Positions 1 through 6,248 of a DNA stretch of 6,666 nt are shown piece after piece. Origin of the DNA: JBBTVP01 sp038063175. Lineage in GTDB: Bacteria > Patescibacteriota > Minisyncoccia > UBA6257 > 1-14-0-10-40-38. The DNA lies in assembly GCA_038063175.1 (NCBI GenBank), contig JBBTVP010000032.1, forward strand, positions 1 through 6,666, given 5' to 3'. Position 1 is the stretch's first letter. Each line of letters begins with the position of its first letter. The notes beneath the pieces are model-generated. The model made no database searches. It was not told where the DNA came from and saw nothing but the letters and a program-made list of their open reading frames with translations. The position numbers were made by a program, and so were the translations under genes.

Positions 1-1
1 C

Positions 2-268
2 GCAAAGGATATTCTACGGAAAATGTTTGAAAAGGGAGGCGATCCACATGCGATTCTGAAAGACGAAGGGCTTGAACAGGTTTCAGATACTTCAGCGCTT
101 ACCGAAGTAGCAAAGCGGATTCTCGACGCAAATCCTGCGGCAGTTGCTGACTATAAAAAGGGGAAAACCGCCTCGCTCCAATTTTTTGTGGGCAAGGCAA
201 TGGGGGAATTGAAAGGGAAAGGGAACCCGCAGGTGCTCCAGGAAGTTTTCCGGGAAATTCTAAAGTAA
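2..268 (+). CDS. gatB: Aspartyl/glutamyl-tRNA(Asn/Gln) amidotransferase subunit B, C-terminal fragment (5' end outside window)
   Basis: The frame is open from the left edge (first full codon GCA at 2) and ends at TAA 266-268, leaving 88 residues. An internal ATG at 23 is not the real start, because the reading continues upstream and the family is about 480 residues long. The visible part is the GatB/YqeY helical tail: a GGDP segment, an 'EGLEQVSD' segment, then an 'ANPAAVADYKKGK' helix, 'FFVGKAMGELKGKGNP' and a final basic helix. These match the order of conserved blocks known at the C terminus of GatB. In the family, GatB works with GatA and GatC in the cytoplasm to convert Glu-tRNA(Gln) and/or Asp-tRNA(Asn) to the amidated form; this tail domain contacts the tRNA. 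The catalytic kinase part lies off the window, so activity cannot be judged. A free-standing YqeY protein is the alternative, less likely given the GatB-type spacing. Confidence 0.9.
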   Translation, partial: AKDILRKMFEKGGDPHAILKDEGLEQVSDTSALTEVAKRILDANPAAVADYKKGKTASLQFFVGKAMGELKGKGNPQVLQEVFREILK

Positions 269-271
269 CCG

Positions 272-2023
272 CTAGAGCTTTTTCGAGATCTCTTCTCTAA
301 GCGTCTCGATTGCGGCTTCTATTTCCATTTCGCCCTGCGTATTTTTCCGGTTGTTTCTAAGATTTACCGTTTTCGCGTTCATTTCCTTCTCGCCGAGAAC
401 GATGGTATAGGGGATTTTTTCGGTTTCTGCGGCGCGAATCCGTTTGCCGAGTGTTTCGTTCGCTTCCGTGAGTTCAGTCCGAATGTTTTCGGTTTTCAGT
501 GCGTCAGTTACTTTTCGGGCATATTCCTGGAACTTATCTGAAACTGCGAGCACGCGAACCTGCACCGGGGAGAGCCAGAGGGGGAATGCGCCTGCATAGT
601 GTTCAATGAGGAAAGCAAAAGTTCGTTCAAGGCAGCCGACCGTCGAGCGATGTATCATAACTGGTCGTTTCTTTTCCCCGTTAGCATCGATGTATTCCAG
701 ATTGAACTTCTGCGGTAGTAGAAAATCGATCTGCGCAGTAAAGAGGGTGTCTTCTTTGCCGTTCACGTTTTTTGCTTGAACATCAAGCTTCGGGCCGTAG
801 AATGCGGCCTCATCTTCTGCTTCCACATAGTCGAATCCAAGCTCATCGAGCGCTTCTTTCATTAATCCCTCGGCGTGATTCCAAAGCTTATCGTCTGGGT
901 AGTATTTTTCTTTATTATTAGAATCTCGTTTTGAGAAGCGATATGAGACAATATCGAGAAGCCCGAGAGTAGTTACTGCTTCACTAATCATTCGGCAAAC
1001 ATTTTTAAACTCATCTTTCAAACCTTCGGGGGCGATGAAAAGATGGCCATCGGTGAGTTGAAATTTTCTCACGCGAATCATACCCATGAGCTCGCCCGAT
1101 TTCTCATAGCGGTTGTAGTCGGAAATTTCTGCGTAGCGGACAGGAAGCTCTTTGTAGCTCCATGGTTTCCGTTGGTACATGCGGATGTGGTGCGGGCAAG
1201 CCATCGGGCGAAGGTAGAACTTATCTCCGTCCATATCGATGGGGGCATACATGTTCTTTGAAAAATGATCGAGGTGCCCTGAAATTCGGTAGAGTTCTTC
1301 GGCGCCTAAGTAGGGCGTCTCCACGTGTTCGTAGCCATACTTGCGCTCCAAGTCGCGGGTGAATTTTTCTAACTCAAACTTCACTGCGGTTCCTTTCGGA
1401 GTCCACATTGGCAATCCTTTTCCCACCTTTTCGTCGATAAGAAACAGATCTAATTCAACGCCGATCTTTTTGTGATCCCGTTTTTTTGCCTCCTCGAGCA
1501 TCGCGATGTATTCGTCGAGCTCTTTTTTTGATGCAAATGCCACGCCGTAAATCCGTGTAAGCTGTGGATTTTTTGAATCACCCCTCCAGTACGCACCCGC
1601 GAGGTGGGTGAGCTTGAAAGAATTCGCTTTAATTTCTTTTGCAGGGCGTTCTGCGTGCCCTCCGCGGCAGAGATCGGTAAATTCGCCAGAGGTATAGAAG
1701 GTGATAGTCTCGCCGCGACTCACGACTTCATCAACTAATTCTTTTTTGTATCTATTTCCAACTATGACGGGATGATGAGCGGCTTCGTTCGGACTTTTTT
1801 CTTCTTTAGTAAATTCTTTCCAGCTCGGCAAAAGCTCACGCATTTTTTCCTCGATTTTCGGCAAATCAGCGTCCGAGATTTTTAAATTACCAAAATCGTA
1901 GTAGAAGCCGTTTTCGATTGATGGACCAATTGTGGGAAGGGCGTTCGGATACAGATCGTTAACCGCAGCAGCGAGAAGATGCGCGAGCGAGTGGCGGATA
2001 AGTTCGAGGTTTTTTTGTGACAT
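272..2023 (-). CDS. thrS: Threonyl-tRNA synthetase lacking the TGS domain
   Basis: Class II synthetase that charges tRNA(Thr) in the cytoplasm. I start at ATG 2023 (583 aa); a TTG six bases upstream (2029) is in frame but has no better support. Residues are numbered from that TTG; subtract 2 for the ATG. The editing domain is at about 10-185, with H13xxxH17 and C121-R-G-G-H125 as the hydrolytic site. The catalytic core is at about 205-480: Zn ligands C278, H329 and H460; motif 2 around R307 followed by EKSG; motif 3 GCLER with R469. The anticodon-binding domain starts near 485 (SPVQVRVLAV). E. coli ThrRS is 642 aa with HxxxH at 73-77, so about 60 N-terminal residues, the TGS domain, are absent. 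The catalytic block reads FQLTDGH where E. coli has FTQDDAH: the Asp is kept, the Gln replaced by Leu. No Shine-Dalgarno precedes the start. The gene lies 58 nt downstream of dnaE and ends in TAG 3 nt from the convergent gatB stop. Confidence 0.95.
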   Translation of the reverse strand: MSQKNLELIRHSLAHLLAAAVNDLYPNALPTIGPSIENGFYYDFGNLKISDADLPKIEEKMRELLPSWKEFTKEEKSPNEAAHHPVIVGNRYKKELVDEVVSRGETITFYTSGEFTDLCRGGHAERPAKEIKANSFKLTHLAGAYWRGDSKNPQLTRIYGVAFASKKELDEYIAMLEEAKKRDHKKIGVELDLFLIDEKVGKGLPMWTPKGTAVKFELEKFTRDLERKYGYEHVETPYLGAEELYRISGHLDHFSKNMYAPIDMDGDKFYLRPMACPHHIRMYQRKPWSYKELPVRYAEISDYNRYEKSGELMGMIRVRKFQLTDGHLFIAPEGLKDEFKNVCRMISEAVTTLGLLDIVSYRFSKRDSNNKEKYYPDDKLWNHAEGLMKEALDELGFDYVEAEDEAAFYGPKLDVQAKNVNGKEDTLFTAQIDFLLPQKFNLEYIDANGEKKRPVMIHRSTVGCLERTFAFLIEHYAGAFPLWLSPVQVRVLAVSDKFQEYARKVTDALKTENIRTELTEANETLGKRIRAAETEKIPYTIVLGEKEMNAKTVNLRNNRKNTQGEMEIEAAIETLREEISKKL

Positions 2024-2045
2024 GGGCAATGTTGAATGGGGAATG
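2018..2045 (-). repeat. Four heptad repeats running into the thrS start codon
   Basis: On the minus strand CAT recurs at exact 7-nt steps: CATTCCC, CATTCAA, CATTGCC, CATGTCA, with units starting at 2045, 2038, 2031 and 2024. The fourth unit contains the thrS ATG. As at dnaE, no Shine-Dalgarno is seen. Confidence 0.5.
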
Positions 2046-2077
2046 ATCTTTATGACATTTTGCTTGTCACATTCAAC
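2031..2077 (-). promoter_or_regulatory. Possible stem-loop leader between dnaE and thrS
   Basis: An 8-bp perfect outer inverted repeat, GTTGAATG (2077-2070 on the minus strand) with CATTCAAC (2038-2031), encloses an inner hairpin TGACA/TGTCA (2069-2065 with 2057-2053) with a 7-nt loop AGCAAAA. The inner stem can grow by a U-A and a G-U pair at the expense of the outer one. It is AT-rich and not followed by T's, so it is not an intrinsic terminator. Its outer arm sits 7 nt before the thrS ATG, where it could influence initiation. Confidence 0.4.
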
Positions 2078-2081
2078 CTTT

Positions 2082-5000
2082 CTACAACTCTATGGCGTTG
2101 TCGCAGATAAACTTTTCCTCGCCGTTTCTTGAGGACATTTTCCCGGTAACAAGTACGACACAGTTCTCGCGCCACACCGCCTGATTCTTTACGAGCGTAT
2201 CAGGAAATACGATAACTTCCAAGGTATTATCGAAGTCCTCGATTTTCGCGAAGATCATCGGTTTTCCGGTTTTTGTGACGATCCGTTTAATCTCTCCAAC
2301 CACACCCGCGACTGCGTACATGCCCCTTCCGCCACTCGCAACAATTTCCCGGATCGGCTTTGCTTTCGCTTCCTCGATTTTTGTTTTGAAACGGTTCAGC
2401 GGGTGGTCGGTGATGAAGAGCCCTAAGAGTTCCTTTTCCCACATGAGCTTGTCTTGCGGGCTTGCCGGCGGAGCTTCTTTCAATCGGAGCATCTGGGGGG
2501 CAACGCCTGCTCCAAAAAGACCGGCTTGGTTTGTACGGATTTCCCGTTTCAGAAGCTGGTTGAATTTTATGATGTCATCGATATTCGTAAGGATCATATT
2601 CCGTTCCGTGCCCAAGGAATCGAGAGCGCCGCACTTAGCGAGTGACTCCAGTGATTTTTTATTGAGATCTTTGTGGTTCACGCGGGAAAGGAATGTGGGG
2701 AGATCTTTGAAGGGTCCGCTCCGCTGTCGTTCCGTGATGATGGCGTCGACAATGTTCGTACCGACGTTCTTCACTGCCGCGAGTCCGAAGCGGATGTTTT
2801 TTTCCTCTGGGGTAAACACCGCAGAGCTCCGGTTTACGTCTGGCGCGAGAATTTCGATTCCCATTTTTTTACATTCAGCGACGATAAATGAAGTTCGGTC
2901 AATGTCGCCAGATTCCGCATCGAGCACTGCGGTCATGAATTCAACGGGGTAGTTCGCTTTCAAGTACGCGGTTTGGTAGGCGATCATCGCGTAGCACGCG
3001 GCATGGGAGCGGTTGAATCCGTAACGGTCGAATGGTTCCACAAGATCCCAGAATTTCTCTGCTACTTGCTGGGAAACATTATTTTTCACGCATCCTTGGA
3101 TGAGCTTTTCCTTTTGTTCAAGAAGGAGTTTTCTAATTTTCTTTCCAACTGCTTTCCGGAGCACATCGGCTTCGGCAAGCGTGAATCCGGCGAGCACCTG
3201 GGCGGCTTTCATGAGCTGTTCCTGGTAGATCATAATGCCGTAGGTTTTCCCAAGGATTGCTTCGAGCTTGGGATGGAGGTACATTACCGTTTTTTCGCCG
3301 TGCTTCCGCGCGATGTACTCCGGAATAAGTTCCATTGGTCCTGGTCGGTACAAAGCCACCATGGCGATCAAATCTTCGAGTTCAGTTGGCTTTAGTTCCT
3401 TCAGATTTCGAGCCATGCCGCCGGATTCAAACTGGAATATCCCTACGGTTTGTCCGGTTTTAAGCAGTTCAAACGCTTTTTTGTCGTCCAGGGGAATCTT
3501 GCTTATGTCGATATTCGTTCCGTGGAGTTCGCGCACGAGGCGCACCGTCTCTTCGATGATGGTGAGGTTCCGAAGTCCCAGGAGATCCATTTTCAGAAGC
3601 CCCAAATCTTCAACCGCGTGCATCTCGAATTGGGAGATAATAATGTTGGTATCCTGCGGAGCGCGTTGAAGGGGGAGATATTCAGTAAGCGGTTCCTTCG
3701 TAATCACGATGCCGCAGGCGTGCACCGATGCATGCCGCGCGACGCCTTCGAGGTGAATCGCCGCATCGATGATTCGCTTTGCGTCATCGTTCGTGCGGTA
3801 GATGTCTGCGAGATCCGAAACTTCGGCTTTTGCTTTTTCGAGATCCATATGAAATGGAATGAGCTTCGCAATCTGATCGCAGAGCGAGTAGGGGACGCCG
3901 AGAGCCCGACCTACGTCTCGGATCGCCGCGCGCGCTGCCATGGTTCCAAAGGTGATGATGTTTGCCACGTGATCTTCGCCATAACGTTCACGGAGATACC
4001 CAAGCACCTCGTCGCGCCGAATGTCCGTGATGTCGATATCGATGTCCGGCATTTGAATACGCTCGGGATTTAAAAATCGCTCAAAAATAAGTTCGTACTT
4101 TAACGGATCAAGCCCGGTGATGCCTAAAATGTAGGAAACGATACTCCCCGCAGCTGATCCACGACCCGGGCCTACCACAATGCCGCGTTCTTTTGCCCAG
4201 TTTACGAAATCCTGGACGATTAAGAAGTAATCGGCGAACCCCATGCGTTCGATGACTCCGAGTTCCATCTTGAGTCGCTTCTCGACTTCGGCGGATGGCT
4301 CCGGGTAGCGGTCTTTAATGCGGCTGCTAATGATCTGCTCGAGCGCTTTGTTTGCGGTTTCGCCTTCGGACAAAGGGAAGCTGGGGAGTTTGATTTTCCC
4401 AAGCTCGATTTCAACTGAACACACATCTGCGATCTTTGCCGTATTTTCAATTGCTTCGGGAATTTCCTTGAATAACTCCGTCATTTCTTCGGGAGATCGC
4501 ATGGAATAGTCATCTTGTTTCAAGCTCAATCGTTCGGGGTCGTCGAGCTTCGCGCCGGTTTGCACCGCAAGAAGGATTTCGTGGTATTCAGCGTCTTCGC
4601 GCGTAAGGTAGTGCAGGTCCTGGGTCGCCACAAGAGGAATGCCTGTTCTCTTCGAAAGGGCGATGAGTTCTCTCCAGACAATCACGAAATTTTTCGGATC
4701 AAAGTTCGGATGATTGCCGATTTCGATAAAATAGTTTCCTTTGCCGAAAATCTCCTCGTGCGCTCGCGCCACGGCTTCGGCACGCGCGAGGTCACCCGAA
4801 AGAATGGTCTGAATAAGTTCTCCTCCAAAACAACCGGAAAGCGCAATTAACCCTTCGTGGTGTTGCCGTAAGAGTTCTTTATCCATCCGCGGCTTATAGT
4901 AGAAGCCCTCAAGGGATGCTTTCGTAGTAAGGGCAAGGAGATTTTTCCATCCATCCTTATTTTTAGCGAGGAGGATGAGGTGGTGGTAGCTCCGCTTACC

Positions 5001-5246
5001 GTTTTCCGTTTCGCGGTCGAACCGACTTCCCGGCGCAATGTATGCCTCAACGCCTAAAATTGGCTTTATGCCCGCGGCCTTCGCTTTTTTAAAGAATTCA
5101 ATCGCGCCGTAGAGGTTTCCGTGGTCGGTTATCGCAATCGCGTCCATGCCGAGCACTTTTGTACGAGCGACAAGGTCATCGATTTTAGAGAGACCGTCTA
5201 AGAGGGAATAGTGGCTGTGGGTATGAAGGTGAACGAATTTAGGCAT
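2082..5246 (-). CDS. dnaE: DNA polymerase III alpha subunit (replicative polymerase), short C terminus
   Basis: Catalytic subunit of the replicase, 1054 aa, ATG start, TAG stop. The PHP domain is at about 1-280 with an intact-looking metal site: H8, H10, D41, H42, E67, H88/H89, C139, D210 and H212. Polymerase core: fingers/palm motif GPGRGSAAGS (359-368), palm acids D401 and D403 in PDIDID, third acid D554 in KMDLLGL, and the FNRSHAACYA block near 744-753. A helix-hairpin-helix lies around 821-841. A clamp-binding pentapeptide QAGLF is at 907-911, matching the internal Q-x-x-L/M-F beta-clamp motif of the family. An OB fold spans about 975-1045, after which the protein ends within about ten residues; E. 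coli DnaE (1160 aa) continues with a tau-binding tail. The start is preceded by A/T-rich heptads and no Shine-Dalgarno. thrS follows 58 nt downstream on the same strand, so co-transcription is likely. A DnaE identity rather than PolC is clear from the N-terminal PHP and lack of an inserted exonuclease domain. Confidence 0.97.
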   Translation of the reverse strand: MPKFVHLHTHSHYSLLDGLSKIDDLVARTKVLGMDAIAITDHGNLYGAIEFFKKAKAAGIKPILGVEAYIAPGSRFDRETENGKRSYHHLILLAKNKDGWKNLLALTTKASLEGFYYKPRMDKELLRQHHEGLIALSGCFGGELIQTILSGDLARAEAVARAHEEIFGKGNYFIEIGNHPNFDPKNFVIVWRELIALSKRTGIPLVATQDLHYLTREDAEYHEILLAVQTGAKLDDPERLSLKQDDYSMRSPEEMTELFKEIPEAIENTAKIADVCSVEIELGKIKLPSFPLSEGETANKALEQIISSRIKDRYPEPSAEVEKRLKMELGVIERMGFADYFLIVQDFVNWAKERGIVVGPGRGSAAGSIVSYILGITGLDPLKYELIFERFLNPERIQMPDIDIDITDIRRDEVLGYLRERYGEDHVANIITFGTMAARAAIRDVGRALGVPYSLCDQIAKLIPFHMDLEKAKAEVSDLADIYRTNDDAKRIIDAAIHLEGVARHASVHACGIVITKEPLTEYLPLQRAPQDTNIIISQFEMHAVEDLGLLKMDLLGLRNLTIIEETVRLVRELHGTNIDISKIPLDDKKAFELLKTGQTVGIFQFESGGMARNLKELKPTELEDLIAMVALYRPGPMELIPEYIARKHGEKTVMYLHPKLEAILGKTYGIMIYQEQLMKAAQVLAGFTLAEADVLRKAVGKKIRKLLLEQKEKLIQGCVKNNVSQQVAEKFWDLVEPFDRYGFNRSHAACYAMIAYQTAYLKANYPVEFMTAVLDAESGDIDRTSFIVAECKKMGIEILAPDVNRSSAVFTPEEKNIRFGLAAVKNVGTNIVDAIITERQRSGPFKDLPTFLSRVNHKDLNKKSLESLAKCGALDSLGTERNMILTNIDDIIKFNQLLKREIRTNQAGLFGAGVAPQMLRLKEAPPASPQDKLMWEKELLGLFITDHPLNRFKTKIEEAKAKPIREIVASGGRGMYAVAGVVGEIKRIVTKTGKPMIFAKIEDFDNTLEVIVFPDTLVKNQAVWRENCVVLVTGKMSSRNGEEKFICDNAIEL

Positions 5247-5247
5247 A

Positions 5248-5296
5248 CAAATGACTTATAACTTAAAACTAAAAACAATAAACCAATAACGATGAA
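5248..5296 (-). repeat. Seven degenerate heptad repeats in the dnaE leader
   Basis: On the minus strand this stretch divides into seven consecutive 7-mers that all begin with T and end with G, six of them beginning TT; most fit TTWWWDG (for example TTTATTG, TTTTAAG, TTATAAG). Units start at 5296, 5289, 5282, 5275, 5268, 5261 and 5254. The last unit ends two bases before the dnaE ATG at 5246, with a single T between. No Shine-Dalgarno is present. Confidence 0.6.
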
Positions 5297-5333
5297 TACT
5301 AGATAAAACTATGAAAATGCTGCTGCAATTTCT

Positions 5334-5349
5334 GCTTCATTATAGAAGC
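5334..5349. repeat. Inverted repeat enclosing the dnaE -10 box
   Basis: GCTTC (5334-5338) and GAAGC (5345-5349) are perfect inverted arms flanking exactly the six bases of the predicted -10 box. This is the layout of an operator, or it may be chance given 5-bp arms. Confidence 0.4.
5339..5344 (-). promoter_or_regulatory. Predicted -10 box for dnaE (TATAAT)
   Basis: A perfect TATAAT is read on the minus strand. The -35 position at 17-nt spacing (5362-5367, TTCTTT) is poor and falls in the T tract of the preceding terminator. Transcription would start near 5332, giving a leader of about 85 nt before the dnaE ATG. It is placed correctly, after the upstream terminator and before dnaE, but the weak -35 keeps this a prediction. 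Confidence 0.55.
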
Positions 5350-5356
5350 TTGCCGA

Positions 5357-5394
5357 ATATAAAAGAAGCCCACCCGGAGAGATTCGGGTGGGCT
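5357..5394 (-). terminator. Intrinsic terminator of the MazG-like gene
   Basis: A perfect 10-bp GC-rich stem (5385-5394 pairing with 5367-5376, CGGGTGGGCT on the plus strand's right arm) is followed on the minus strand by TTCTTTTAT. The 8-nt loop may tighten by a G-U and an A-U pair. It begins 5 nt after the TGA at 5400-5402. The plus-strand side has no T tract after the stem, so it acts on minus-strand transcripts only. It separates the MazG-like gene from dnaE. Confidence 0.93.
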
Positions 5395-5399
5395 CGACT

Positions 5400-6113
5400 T
5401 CACTGCGTGGGTAGCGCCCAGTTCACTGGGTGCATCCGGAATTCTTTGCATTCGCATGGCAACTTCGTGCATTTGGGGCAATGCGTACCGTACCGTCTCC
5501 TGATTGCTTGGTCGAGATCGATGTCGTAGAAATTCGTAACGGCAATCGTCCACGCGAAGGTGTCTGCAAGCTCGAGCGCGAACGCTTCTTCGATCTTCTG
5601 AAGCGTGGTGAGGGAGTCACCCTGGGTAGGAGCCATGGCGAGGCTTAGTAGTTCGCTCACCTCTTTAAAGAGACGTGTGAGCACGTATTCGACGCCTCGG
5701 TCGCGGTTCTTTTCTCCATAGAGTCGGTCGAAGTGCAACTGCCAATCCCTGAATCCCCAAGAAAGCTGAGGTTCCTGTGTTCCTAGATCAACGAGCGTCG
5801 GGTCGGGGCGGTGTTCTTCGCAGTGGCATGGGAAATGCCCGCAGTAGCTGCAGTGGCTTGCAGGATACTTTTGGCACATGAGGGGGACGACGGGGAGTGC
5901 TCTGAAGTACTCCGCCACACAGAAGATTCTCGCGATGGTGCGCGTGATCGCGGTTTGGTAGGTTTCCCGGTTATGCGTTTTTCGTATGGCGTCTTCGAGG
6001 TCGCCGATGGCGAGATTCAAAAACCCGATGCGCGCGATAAGACTTGGGAGGAAGATTCTGTTTCGTCTTCCATAGAGACGAAAGAAGTGTTCTTGCAGCT
6101 CTTCGAGTGACAT
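5400..6113 (-). CDS. Tandem MazG-like nucleotide pyrophosphohydrolase with two zinc-knuckle motifs
   Basis: 237 aa. ATG at 6113 is chosen because AAGGAA lies 6 nt upstream; the frame stays open another 165 codons upstream only because it runs antisense to the gene at 6249. Two homologous halves are visible. Half 1 is about 3-100, half 2 about 121-224; both open with an HF-x-RLYG-x-x-NR segment and close with CxxC-x4-CxC (C88, C91, C96, C98; C212, C215, C220, C222). Half 2 keeps MazG-type acids E151/E154 (EVSEL) and E181/D184 (ELADTFAW). In half 1 the aligned positions are L32, A35, C65 and E68, so it is probably inactive. All-alpha NTP-pyrophosphatases of the MazG type hydrolyse (d)NTPs to monophosphate and pyrophosphate with Mg2+; the exact substrate is unknown here. 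The archaeal AF0060-like MazG group is a relative to test. The gene ends 5 nt before an intrinsic terminator, so it is probably monocistronic. Family-level call is good, function is inferred. Confidence 0.78.
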   Translation of the reverse strand: MSLEELQEHFFRLYGRRNRIFLPSLIARIGFLNLAIGDLEDAIRKTHNRETYQTAITRTIARIFCVAEYFRALPVVPLMCQKYPASHCSYCGHFPCHCEEHRPDPTLVDLGTQEPQLSWGFRDWQLHFDRLYGEKNRDRGVEYVLTRLFKEVSELLSLAMAPTQGDSLTTLQKIEEAFALELADTFAWTIAVTNFYDIDLDQAIRRRYGTHCPKCTKLPCECKEFRMHPVNWALPTQ

Positions 6114-6118
6114 GGTGC

Positions 6119-6124
6119 TTCCTT
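6119..6124 (-). promoter_or_regulatory. Shine-Dalgarno deciding the MazG-like start at 6113
   Basis: AAGGAA on the minus strand has its AGGA core 6 nt before ATG 6113. No comparable site precedes the upstream in-frame start at 6608, which favours the 237-aa product. Confidence 0.75.
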
Positions 6125-6182
6125 GGAAAAGGTCTATGGCAAAGGTAACAGGAAGAGGGAAATCTTTGCAAGAAAAAATGCA

Positions 6183-6210
6183 TGTATATGAGAAAATTGA
6201 CAGTTGCGAA
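6183..6210 (-). promoter_or_regulatory. Possible promoter of the MazG-like gene, overlapping the divergent promoter
   Basis: On the minus strand TTCGCA (6210-6205) and TATACA (6188-6183) are separated by 16 nt. They match TTGACA at 4 of 6 and TATAAT at 5 of 6. The element interleaves with the plus-strand promoter at 6197-6224. It is the best candidate seen in the 135-nt gap, but weaker than the plus-strand one. Confidence 0.4.
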
Positions 6211-6224
6211 GGGAGATGTAGAAT
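6197..6224 (+). promoter_or_regulatory. Sigma-70-type promoter of the uncharacterised plus-strand gene
   Basis: A perfect TTGACA (-35, 6197-6202) is followed after 16 nt by TAGAAT (-10, 6219-6224; 5 of 6 consensus bases). The start of transcription would be near 6231, leaving a short leader that contains the Shine-Dalgarno. Confidence 0.75.
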
Positions 6225-6236
6225 TCGCCTTAGTTC

Positions 6237-6244
6237 AAGGAGGT
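6237..6244 (+). promoter_or_regulatory. Shine-Dalgarno deciding the GTG start at 6249
   Basis: AAGGAGGT is a near-perfect complement to the 16S rRNA tail, with the AGGAGG core ending 5 nt before GTG. Its first bases can pair weakly with CCTT at 6228-6231. Confidence 0.85.
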
Positions 6245-6248
6245 CAAC

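Noticed and set aside
285..292. GAGATCTC palindrome near the thrS 3' end as a terminator
   Set aside because: It is an 8-bp palindrome with no loop or T tract, inside coding sequence.
2024..2029. TTG at 2029 as the thrS start
   Set aside because: It adds only two residues and has no Shine-Dalgarno; the ATG at 2023 is the simpler choice.
2053..2069. Inner hairpin as a threonine tRNA anticodon mimic
   Set aside because: The 5-bp stem and 7-nt loop fit, but the loop lacks the invariant U and does not carry a threonine anticodon.
2275..2952. Plus-strand open frame of 225 codons opposite dnaE
   Set aside because: It lies wholly antisense to conserved DnaE sequence, is rich in Ser/Arg as expected of a shadow frame, and has no initiation signal or family resemblance.
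3450..4073. Plus-strand open frame of 207 codons opposite the DnaE palm region
   Set aside because: It is antisense to the conserved catalytic motifs, which constrain the sequence; no recognisable protein.
5811..6110. Plus-strand open frame opposite the first MazG half
   Set aside because: It mirrors the zinc-knuckle and helix region of the MazG-like gene; no Shine-Dalgarno.
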